DNA from: Marimonas lutisalis
GTDB taxonomy: Bacteria > Pseudomonadota > Alphaproteobacteria > Rhodobacterales > Rhodobacteraceae
Direction: 5' to 3'
Length of the DNA stretch: 64,000 bases
NCBI RefSeq assembly: GCF_005434965.1
Contig: NZ_SKCI01000005.1
Location: 1 to 64,000, forward strand
The notes under the pieces are model-generated. The model was not told the origin of the DNA. It saw only the letters and a list, made by a program, of their open reading frames with translations, and did not search any database. The position numbers and the translations under genes were made by a program. Shown here piece by piece: positions 57,103-64,000 of the stretch; the first letter of the stretch is position 1; every line of letters begins with the position of its first letter.

Positions 57103-57702
57103 CTACCTCTCGGGCGTTTCATCCAGCGTCTGAACGCGTTCGCGCGAGGCTTCGAGCCCGTCCGCATAGGCTTCGGCATCGCCGTAATCGATGAAGAGCG
57201 GGTAATGCGGATGCGGCGCGCCCATGCGGCCCGCATGCTTGATCGGGCACCAATAGGCCTCGGTCCGGCCGGCCACTTCGCGCACCCAGGAAATGACGCC
57301 GTTGGCATAGCCGCAATAGACGCAGTTCAGCTTCTGCAACCCGTTCAGATATTGCAGCTTGTGCCGGTCGATCCGGACATGATCGCGGCGCCGCACCTTG
57401 GGGATGCCATAGACCGGGAAACAGACCGCCTGGTAGATCGCGACGAACAGGTCCAGCAACACCAGGGGAACAATCAGCGCATAGATCACCGGCGCGGTCA
57501 GAACCACCATCGGCCGCGTCGCGCGCAGAAACTCCCATAACTTGATCCGCAGCTTGCGATGCTGCCGGCGAACCTCGTCCTCGAAGACAACGCGATCATT
57601 CTCGAGGCGATAGCGAAAGGCCTCGCCCTTGCGGGCGATTTCCTCTTCCAGCTCGTCCTGGAGATCGCGAATGCGGGTGATCAGATTTTCGATGGCTGAC
57701 AT
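57103..57702 (-). CDS. Membrane protein with CxxC (199 aa)
   Basis: The protein is 199 residues. An N-terminal coiled coil (IRDLQDELEEEIARKGEAF) precedes one or two membrane helices (PVIYALIVPLVLLDLFVAIY). NCVYCGYANG offers a CxxC that could bind a metal, with WCPIKHAGR adding a third Cys and a His. Function unknown. It converges on the quinone-oxidoreductase-like gene, six bases apart. Confidence 0.7.
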   Translation of the reverse strand: MSAIENLITRIRDLQDELEEEIARKGEAFRYRLENDRVVFEDEVRRQHRKLRIKLWEFLRATRPMVVLTAPVIYALIVPLVLLDLFVAIYQAVCFPVYGIPKVRRRDHVRIDRHKLQYLNGLQKLNCVYCGYANGVISWVREVAGRTEAYWCPIKHAGRMGAPHPHYPLFIDYGDAEAYADGLEASRERVQTLDETPER

Positions 57703-57766
57703 GGGGCGGCCCTCCGGTTGCCACCCCAGCCTAGCATGAGCTGCCGCCGCGCGGCAGCCCCATGGC

Positions 57767-58195
57767 TCAGCCGATCGAAACCAGCTCGACGTCGAAGATC
57801 AGGTCCTTGCCCGCCAGCGGGTGGTTGGCATCCAGCACGACATGCGTGTCGGTGATCTCGTGGATGGTCAGGGTCATCACCTGGCCCTGCTCGTTATGGG
57901 CATGCACCTGGATGCCCACCTCCATCGGGATCTCGTCGGGGATTTCCTCGCGCGGGACGGCGCGGCGTGCTTCCTCGTGCACCGGGCCATAGGCCTGGTC
58001 GCTCGACACTTCCACGCGGCGCTTTTCGCCCACTGCCATGCCTTCCATGGCGCTGTCCAGCCCCGGGATGATCTGCCCGGATCCCACGGTGAATTCCAGC
58101 GGATCGCGGCCCTCGCTCGAATCGAACACGCTGCCATCGTTCAGTGTTCCGGTGTAGTGGATACGGACGGTATCGCCCTGTTTGACCTGGCTCAT
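57767..58195 (-). CDS. FKBP-type peptidyl-prolyl isomerase, SlyD-like
   Basis: From the ATG at 58195, after GGAAAGGAGCC, the protein is 142 residues. DTVRIHYTGTLNDGSVFDSS and QIIPGLDSAMEGMAVGEKR form the FKBP fold, and the inserted flap (VPREEIPDEIPMEVGIQVHA) is that of SlyD. It lacks the His-rich tail of E. coli SlyD, so a metal role is unlikely. Confidence 0.9.
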   Translation of the reverse strand: MSQVKQGDTVRIHYTGTLNDGSVFDSSEGRDPLEFTVGSGQIIPGLDSAMEGMAVGEKRRVEVSSDQAYGPVHEEARRAVPREEIPDEIPMEVGIQVHAHNEQGQVMTLTIHEITDTHVVLDANHPLAGKDLIFDVELVSIG

Positions 58196-58365
58196 TTCGG
58201 CTCCTTTCCGTCCGTTCGGCGAACGTTTCCTCAGATAAATGAGTTCCGACCGTAACGGCCGTGTCCGGTGATTGCAAACAGGCCCCCCGCGACAATCCCG
58301 CACGTTTTTCGCTTTTCCCCTGCCCGCGCCCATGTCACCCTGTGCGCCGCAAGGGAGACGTAACG

Positions 58366-59076
58366 ATGCCCATCACCACCGCCGTGTTCGATGCCTATGG
58401 CACGCTCTTCGATGTCACCGCCGCCGCCCGCGAAGCCGCGGGAGAACCCGGGCGCGAGGCGCTGGCCGACACATGGCCGCAACTGGCCGCGCATTGGCGC
58501 ACGAAACAGCTGCAATACACCTGGCTGCGCGCGGTGACCGGCGATCACACCGATTTCTGGACCGTCACGCAGGATGGGCTTGACTGGGCGCTCGAGGCCA
58601 CGGGCCTTGCCGGAGATGCCGATCTGCGCGCCGGCCTGCTGCAGCTTTACTGGGAGCTTTCGGCCTACCCGGAGGTGCCCGCCATGCTGGCGCGGCTCAA
58701 GGAGATGGGCCTGTCTACCGCAATTCTGTCGAACGGCTCGCCCGACATGCTCGCCGGGGCGGTGCAATCGGCCGGCATCGGCGATCTGCTCGACGATGTG
58801 CTGTCGGTCGAAAGCGTCGGCATCTTCAAACCTGCCCCGGCGGTCTATGATCTTGTCGGCCAGCGCTTCGGCTGCGAAAGATCTGACGTGCTCTTCGTCT
58901 CTTCCAACGGCTGGGATGCCGCCTGCGGTGCGGCCTATGGTTTCGTCACCGCCTGGGTCAACCGCGCGGGCGAGCCGATGGATCGCCTGCCGGGCCAGCC
59001 CCAGCACGAGCTTTCCGATCTCACCACCATCCCGCAAATCGCAGACCCGAACTATGGCAAGCTTCACAACCTCTGA
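58366..59076 (+). CDS. Type II haloacid dehalogenase
   Basis: From the ATG at 58366, preceded by AAGGGAG, the protein is 236 residues, the normal length. Asp9 in VFDAYGTLFD is the nucleophile; AILSNGSPDML, IFKPAPAVYDLV and SSNGWDAACGAAYGF complete the four HAD motifs and fit L-2-haloacid dehalogenases. The alpha/beta hydrolase gene starts inside its last 23 bases. Confidence 0.9.
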   Translation: MPITTAVFDAYGTLFDVTAAAREAAGEPGREALADTWPQLAAHWRTKQLQYTWLRAVTGDHTDFWTVTQDGLDWALEATGLAGDADLRAGLLQLYWELSAYPEVPAMLARLKEMGLSTAILSNGSPDMLAGAVQSAGIGDLLDDVLSVESVGIFKPAPAVYDLVGQRFGCERSDVLFVSSNGWDAACGAAYGFVTAWVNRAGEPMDRLPGQPQHELSDLTTIPQIADPNYGKLHNL

Positions 59077-59872
59077 TGGCATCAAGCTGCACTACACCGA
59101 CGAAGGCGCTGGCACGCCCATCCTCTGCCTGTCAGGCCTCACCCGGGAGGGGCGCGATTTCGATTTCGTCGCGCCGCACCTGTCGAAGGTGCGCCTGATC
59201 CGGCTCGATTATCGCGGCCGGGGCCGCTCGGACTGGGCCGATCCCGCCACCTACACGCCCGCGGTCGAGGCGCGCGACGCGCTTGAACTGCTCGACCATC
59301 TCGTGATCGACAAGGCCGCCATCCTCGGCACGTCGCGCGGGGGGATCATCGCGATGGTGTTGGCCGCCACGGCGCATGACCACCTGCTTGGCGTCGCGCT
59401 CAACGATGTCGGACCCGAGCTTGACCCAAAGGGGCTGGAAACCATCCTCACCTATATCGGCCGCAACCCGTCACACAAAACCCTCGCCGACCTGCTCAAG
59501 GTCTGGCCCGACGTGATCCGCGGTTTCGCCAACGTGCCCGAAACCCGCTACCGCGAGGAAATCGCCCGGCTATACGATGAAACGCCTGACGGCCTGCGCA
59601 TCACATACGACCCGAAACTGCGCGATGCCGTGCTCGCCTCCGCGTCCGAGCCCGCCCCCGATCTCTGGCCGCTGTTCGATGCGCTGGCCGGCCTGCCGCT
59701 GGCCGTCATTCGCGGGGCGAATTCCGATATCCTGATGGAAAGCACCCTAGCCGAGATGCGCCGCCGCCGTCCCGACATGATCGTGGCCGAAGTCCCCGAC
59801 CGCGGCCATATCCCCTATCTCGACGAGGCGGAAAGCCTCGCCGCCCTTCGTGAATGGATTGAACGCCTATGA
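59054..59872 (+). CDS. Alpha/beta hydrolase
   Basis: From the ATG at 59054 the protein is 272 residues; it begins within the end of the dehalogenase gene. LCLSGLTREGRDF forms the oxyanion region, ILGTSRGGIIAMVLA holds the Ser nucleophile, and EVPDRGHIPYLDE the His. The substrate is unknown. Its stop overlaps the dehydratase start by four bases, so these three genes form one operon. Confidence 0.88.
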   Translation: MASFTTSDGIKLHYTDEGAGTPILCLSGLTREGRDFDFVAPHLSKVRLIRLDYRGRGRSDWADPATYTPAVEARDALELLDHLVIDKAAILGTSRGGIIAMVLAATAHDHLLGVALNDVGPELDPKGLETILTYIGRNPSHKTLADLLKVWPDVIRGFANVPETRYREEIARLYDETPDGLRITYDPKLRDAVLASASEPAPDLWPLFDALAGLPLAVIRGANSDILMESTLAEMRRRRPDMIVAEVPDRGHIPYLDEAESLAALREWIERL

Positions 59873-60843
59873 ATATCGAGATGATCCGCGCCGCCGCCGC
59901 GCGGCTTGAGGGCCATGTGCGCCGCACGCCCCTTCTGAGTTCACCCTTTCTGGACGAGATCGCGGGGCGCCGGCTCTTCGTGAAGGCCGAATGCCTGCAG
60001 CATACCGGCAGTTTCAAGTTCCGTGGCGGCTGGTCCGCGGTCTCCGCGCTCGATCCCGAGACCCGCGCGAAGGGCGTGATCGCCTTTTCCAGCGGCAACC
60101 ACGCGCAAGGCGTGGCCCATGCCGCCACGCTGCACGGCGTACCATCGGTCATCATCATGCCCGAAGACGCGCCAAAGCTGAAAATCGACAACACCCGCGC
60201 ACTCGGCGCCGAGGTGGTGCTGTATGACCGCGTCAACGAAGACCGCGATGCCATCGGCGCACGGCTGGCCCGGGAACGCGGCCTGACCCTCATCAAGCCT
60301 TTCGACGAACCCCAGGTCATCGCCGGCCAGGGCACCTGCGGCCTGGAAATCGCGCAGCAAGCGGCCGAGGAAGGCATCGCGCAGGCCGACGTGCTGGTCT
60401 GCTGCGGCGGTGGCGGTCTCACCTCGGGCATCGCGCTCGCGCTCGAAGCCGACGCCCCGGGCCTGCGCGCTCGCCCCTGCGAGCCCGAAGGCTTCGACGA
60501 TACCGCCCGCTCGCTCGCCTCGGGCCGGCGCGAACGCAACGCGGCCATGTCGGGGTCGATCTGCGATGCCATCGTCACGCCCAGCCCGGGCGAACTGACC
60601 TTCCCGATCATGCAGCGCCTCTGCGGCCCAGGCCTCGCCGTGACCGAAGACGAGGTCCTGCGCGCGATGGCGCTGGCCTTCCTGCGGCTAAAGATCGTCG
60701 TCGAACCGGGCGGCGCCGTGGCGCTGGCCTCCGCGCTCTTCCATGGTGACGAGATCGAAGGCGACACGGTGATTGCCGTCACCACGGGCGGCAATGTCGA
60801 TCCGGGCCTCTACCAGCGCGCCCTCGCGACACTGCCGGGCTGA
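59869..60843 (+). CDS. Threonine/serine dehydratase, PLP-dependent
   Basis: The protein is 324 residues of the short, ACT-less type. Lys50 in HTGSFKFRGG forms the PLP link, FSSGNHAQGVAHA is the substrate loop and CCGGGGLTSGIALAL the phosphate loop. It should deaminate threonine or serine; a serine racemase role is also possible in this group. Confidence 0.88.
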   Translation: MNIEMIRAAAARLEGHVRRTPLLSSPFLDEIAGRRLFVKAECLQHTGSFKFRGGWSAVSALDPETRAKGVIAFSSGNHAQGVAHAATLHGVPSVIIMPEDAPKLKIDNTRALGAEVVLYDRVNEDRDAIGARLARERGLTLIKPFDEPQVIAGQGTCGLEIAQQAAEEGIAQADVLVCCGGGGLTSGIALALEADAPGLRARPCEPEGFDDTARSLASGRRERNAAMSGSICDAIVTPSPGELTFPIMQRLCGPGLAVTEDEVLRAMALAFLRLKIVVEPGGAVALASALFHGDEIEGDTVIAVTTGGNVDPGLYQRALATLPG

Positions 60844-60933
60844 TCCCCGAATTTTCGCAGAAAATTCGCGCCCGCGGGCCGGTTGACACCCGGCACCGTG
60901 CCCGAGACCATTGTGCCAAAGGAAAGGCCCGCC

Positions 60934-62130
60934 ATGACCCGTTTCACGATTGCCTCTTTCAACGTCAAGAACCTGATCGGCCCGGACAAGGAATTCTATG
61001 AATTCCTGACCTACACGCCCGAGGAATACGCCTGGAAACGCGCCTGGCTCGCAGATCAGATCCTGTCGATGGACGCCGACATCGTGGGCTTTCAGGAAGT
61101 GTTCGAGGAAGACGCCCTGCGTGATGTGCTGGCCGAGGCCGACCAGCGCGGTCGCAACCTGAACGATGCCGCGCTGCCCGACTCCTCGAAACCCTACCGC
61201 AAGAAGGCAATCTTCCGGAAACTGGCCTACACACCCTATGGCGACGCGGCACTCGCTTTCGCCCCTAATCTCAACGACGGCGAACCGGGCAAGCGCCGCC
61301 CGGGCCTCGCCATCGTGTCGCGCCTTGGCTTCGCCGAGCCGCCCCAAGTGCTTCAGCATCTCGATAAACCGCTCAGCATCCCGTTCCGCGAACTCACCGG
61401 CGAAGATGCGGGGCACTACACAATCACCCGGCTCTCTCGCCCGATCCTCAAGGCGCGCATCCCCGTCGGCGGCGAGGTGATCACGCTGTTCAACTGCCAT
61501 TTCAAATCGAAACTCGGCGAACACCTCAAACCCAAGGGCGCCCCCTTCGCGCCCGAGGCCAACCTGCTCTCTTACGATCCGGCGGGACGCGCCATGGGAT
61601 CGCTGCGTTCCGGCATCCGCCGCATGGCCGAGGCCTGGGTGCTGCGCCGCGAAGTCCTCGCCGAACTCGATCGGGGCCGCCCGGTCATGGCCATGGGCGA
61701 TTTCAACGACGGCGAACACGCCGTCAGCAGCGAGATCGTCACCGGCGAGTTGCCCTTCAAGAATTACAGCTGGATGCTGCGCCACGACGCCAAGCATGAC
61801 CAGGACCGTTATTCGAAAGAAGAACACGAACGCATCACCGAAAGCGTCGAACGCGTGCGGCTGCACTCGGCCGAAAAGCTTTTTGTCCGAAAATCCCTGC
61901 GCGACATGGTCTATACCTCGGCCTTCGGCGGCGTGTTCGAGTCGATCGACCAGATCTATATGTCCCGCCACTTCCACCCCGACTACGCAAAGAAGATCGG
62001 CGAGATGGAATATTTCAGCGCCTTCAACGACCACCTTACCGACGGCTCGCACCCCGAAGCGCCTTATAACAAGCTGGCCTCGGATCACGGACAGATCATG
62101 GCCCACATGGTGATGCACGACGACCGGTAA
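60934..62130 (+). CDS. Endonuclease/exonuclease/phosphatase family protein
   Basis: From the ATG at 60934, preceded by AAAGG, the protein is 398 residues. FTIASFNVKNL at the start, IVGFQEVFEEDALRDVL (metal Glu) and AMGDFNDGEHAVS later are EEP-fold signatures; SAFNDHLTDGSHP holds the last His. It cuts phosphodiesters or phosphates in nucleic acid or lipid; there is no signal peptide. Confidence 0.85.
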   Translation: MTRFTIASFNVKNLIGPDKEFYEFLTYTPEEYAWKRAWLADQILSMDADIVGFQEVFEEDALRDVLAEADQRGRNLNDAALPDSSKPYRKKAIFRKLAYTPYGDAALAFAPNLNDGEPGKRRPGLAIVSRLGFAEPPQVLQHLDKPLSIPFRELTGEDAGHYTITRLSRPILKARIPVGGEVITLFNCHFKSKLGEHLKPKGAPFAPEANLLSYDPAGRAMGSLRSGIRRMAEAWVLRREVLAELDRGRPVMAMGDFNDGEHAVSSEIVTGELPFKNYSWMLRHDAKHDQDRYSKEEHERITESVERVRLHSAEKLFVRKSLRDMVYTSAFGGVFESIDQIYMSRHFHPDYAKKIGEMEYFSAFNDHLTDGSHPEAPYNKLASDHGQIMAHMVMHDDR

Positions 62131-62245
62131 GGAATACCTGACTACCTGTCTGGCGCTGTCTGCGGCATCCTGCCCTTATTACATAAAAAACTTTTTCGGT
62201 GGGTGGTTCGCAGGTTTCCGGTCAATAGTGCCGCCGCAGTTTTCA

Positions 62246-62569
62246 ATGGATGCTTCTTTCATAAAGACCTTTGCCTTCATCCTGGTCGCGGCAACCGGCT
62301 GTGCCATTGCCACGATCGGGATGAAGATGGCTTCGGGCAACTGGAGCTTCTTTGCGCTGGCGCTTCTGCTGCTGGGCTTCTTCGCCGCCACGCAATCCGA
62401 GGTTCACCTGATGCGGGGGATCGACCTCGGCGTGCTCTATCTGCTTATCATCGCGGTCGAAACAGTGGCGGTGCTGGGCTATGCCTGGGTCATTGGCGAG
62501 GGCCTGGGCCCCCGCGATGCGATGGGCGGGCTGCTGATCCTGGCCGGGATGGCGGTGGTCACGCATTAG
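62246..62569 (+). CDS. Small four-helix membrane protein, SMR-like
   Basis: From the ATG at 62246 the protein is 107 residues; a GTG at 62228 is possible. Four hydrophobic helices resemble small multidrug resistance transporters (EmrE size), with Glu30-like position occupied by none, so drug export is not assured. GMKMASGNWSFFALALLLLG and GLGPRDAMGGLLILAGMAVV are the clearest stretches. Confidence 0.6.
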   Translation: MDASFIKTFAFILVAATGCAIATIGMKMASGNWSFFALALLLLGFFAATQSEVHLMRGIDLGVLYLLIIAVETVAVLGYAWVIGEGLGPRDAMGGLLILAGMAVVTH

Positions 62570-62644
62570 GACGGCCAAGACATTTGACATCCCCCGCAGC
62601 TCTGCCGCACATAACCGGGGCAGACAATCAGGGGACACAGCACC

Positions 62645-63433
62645 ATGCTCATGGCCGATCTCGGCGATATTCGCCTGCACTACCGTATCGACGGCGATCC
62701 CGATGGCGCGCCCGTGGTCTTTGCCAATTCGCTGGGCACCGACCTGCGGCTTTGGGACAAGGTGCTGCCGCTTCTGCCCAAGGGTCTGAAATACATCCGC
62801 TATGACAAGCGCGGTCATGGTCTTTCCGATGCCACGCCCGCGCCCTACCCGATGGGCACGCTGGTGCGCGATGCCGAACGGCTCCTCGATCATCTTGAGG
62901 TCAGGGAGTGCGTATTCGTCGGCCTTTCGATCGGCGGGATGATCGCGCAGGGCCTCGCCGTCAAGCGGCTCGACCAGGTGCGCGCCATCGTGCTGTCGAA
63001 TACAGCCGCCAAGATCGGCCAGCCGCAGATGTGGGATGACCGGATCGCCGCCGTGCGCAAGGGTGGAATCGAGGCGCTGGCCGACAGCATTCTGGAACGC
63101 TGGTTTTCCAAACCGTTCCGTGAAACTGATGAGTTCCATGGCTGGCACAACATGCTGATCCGCCAGACGGTCGAGGGGTATACCGGCTGCTGCGCGGCAA
63201 TCTCGGGCACCGATTTCTACACGCCCACTTCCGGGCTGCGCCTGCCCTGCCTCGGCATCGCGGGCAGTGAAGACGGCTCCACCCCGCCCGACCTGGTGCG
63301 CGAAACCACCGATCTGATCCCCGGCTCCCGGTTCGAGTTGATCCGCCGCGCCGGCCATCTGCCCTGTGTCGAACAACCCGCGGAATACGCCCGCATCCTG
63401 ACCGCGTTCCTTCACGAGATCGGCCATGGCTAG
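62645..63433 (+). CDS. pcaD: 3-oxoadipate enol-lactonase-like hydrolase
   Basis: The protein is 262 residues. Ser95 in FVGLSIGGMIAQGLA is the nucleophile and AGHLPCVEQP the His. NSLGTDLRLWDKVLPLLPKG and YDKRGHGLSDAT are typical of PcaD, which opens the enol-lactone in the beta-ketoadipate route from aromatics. No other pca genes are in view, so the symbol rests on sequence alone. Confidence 0.82.
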   Translation: MLMADLGDIRLHYRIDGDPDGAPVVFANSLGTDLRLWDKVLPLLPKGLKYIRYDKRGHGLSDATPAPYPMGTLVRDAERLLDHLEVRECVFVGLSIGGMIAQGLAVKRLDQVRAIVLSNTAAKIGQPQMWDDRIAAVRKGGIEALADSILERWFSKPFRETDEFHGWHNMLIRQTVEGYTGCCAAISGTDFYTPTSGLRLPCLGIAGSEDGSTPPDLVRETTDLIPGSRFELIRRAGHLPCVEQPAEYARILTAFLHEIGHG

Positions 63434-63509
63434 GTTCGCCTCTGCATTGCATTCCGCCTGACGCTACGTCATTATTCGCCGCGAAATGTGCCCTTGACCG
63501 GAGTATCGC

Positions 63510-64000
63510 ATGGCCGACTTCCTGTTGATCCACGGATCCTGCCACGGCGCCTGGTGCTGGCGCGACATGATCCCGGCTCTCACAGATCTCGGCCATACCG
63601 CCAGGGCCATCGATCTGCCCGGTCATGGTGGTGACCTTACCCCGATCCCGCAGATCACGCTTCAGGCCTATGCCGATGCGATCCTCGACGCCATCGACAA
63701 ACCAGTCACCCTCGTCGGGCATTCCATGGGCGGCTACCCCATTTCGCTGGCCGCCGAGCAGGCCCCCGAGAAAATCAACCGCCTGATCTATCTCTGCGCC
63801 TATGTGCCCAAGGACAACCTCAGCCTGGCCGAGATGCGGCGCGAAGCGCCGTACCAGCCACTGATGCCGGCGGTCATGCGCGCCGAGGATGGCATGAGCT
63901 TCCGCATCGATCCCGCCAAGACGCAAGAGGTTTTCTACCACGACTGCCCCGACGGCACGGTGGCCTATGCCAACACCCGTCTTTGCGCTCAGGCCGTCGC
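63510..64000 (+). CDS. Alpha/beta hydrolase, salicylate-esterase-like (cut by window end)
   Basis: The ATG lies at 63510 and no stop occurs before the window end; about 163 residues are visible. FLLIHGSCHGAWCWRDMIPA, IDLPGHGG and LVGHSMGGYPISLAAEQ match plant-type methyl-esterase-like hydrolases (SABP2 group). The His residue lies beyond the window. It follows the pcaD-like gene by 76 bases. Confidence 0.8.
   Translation, partial: MADFLLIHGSCHGAWCWRDMIPALTDLGHTARAIDLPGHGGDLTPIPQITLQAYADAILDAIDKPVTLVGHSMGGYPISLAAEQAPEKINRLIYLCAYVPKDNLSLAEMRREAPYQPLMPAVMRAEDGMSFRIDPAKTQEVFYHDCPDGTVAYANTRLCAQAV

Overview
The window is GC-rich chromosomal DNA from an alphaproteobacterium, most likely Rhodobacteraceae/Roseobacteraceae. 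The evidence is gene order and content: aroA-cmk-rpsA-ihfB-lapA-trpF-trpB, miaB-phoH-ybeY-corC-lnt-metK-trmB, fabI-fabB-fabA next to a Fur-family irr, a SAM/SAH-type riboswitch in front of metK, and many short alphaproteobacterial conserved proteins. I found no tRNA, rRNA or CRISPR array.

Region 1 (1-9.9 kb) is accessory. It holds the 3' end of one RTX (calcium-binding repeat) protein gene, a second complete RTX gene (1005-5579), and a satellite-like integrative element. The element has an AlpA-type regulator, three small unknown genes and a RecA-fold Rep ATPase in one overlapping operon, then a P4-type integrase with a partner gene. The RTX tail, a mirror-symmetric TGTCC/GGACA array and the 3' end of rep occur twice (about 2-893 and 4940-5820), the left copy with a broken rep. 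This block is the most unusual thing in the window.

Region 2 (10-20.7 kb) starts with an acyltransferase-like gene and a 0.7 kb non-coding stretch with a cluster of DnaA-box-like sites beside an AT-rich segment. Then come a phytanoyl-CoA-dioxygenase-like enzyme, a MaoC hydratase, an FMN alpha-hydroxyacid dehydrogenase, a sulfotransferase-like protein, rplY and pth, a serine hydrolase operon, and a three-gene operon of two exported proteins plus a membrane-anchored LuxR-type regulator.

Region 3 (20.7-40.2 kb) carries trpB, trpF, lapA, ihfB and rpsA, all on the minus strand. An inserted metabolic block follows (cytochrome c, MFS transporter, two paralogous acyl-CoA ligases around a ThDP enzyme). 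It separates rpsA from cmk and aroA, which lie on the same strand further right. miaB closes the region.

Region 4 (40.4-52.8 kb) has an OmpA-family protein and a lipoprotein sharing one short domain, phoH, a PIG-L deacetylase fused to three cadherin-like modules, a PiuC-type hydroxylase operon behind a candidate iron box, then ybeY-corC-lnt, metK with its riboswitch, a glutathione transferase, DoxX and trmB.

Region 5 (52.9-64 kb) contains fabI-fabB-fabA and divergent irr, a quinone-oxidoreductase-like gene, an FKBP isomerase, a run of small-molecule enzymes (haloacid dehalogenase, alpha/beta hydrolases, serine/threonine dehydratase, EEP-family hydrolase, pcaD-like lactonase) and a hydrolase cut by the window end.

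All calls come from reading the sequence and its translations; no database search was run.
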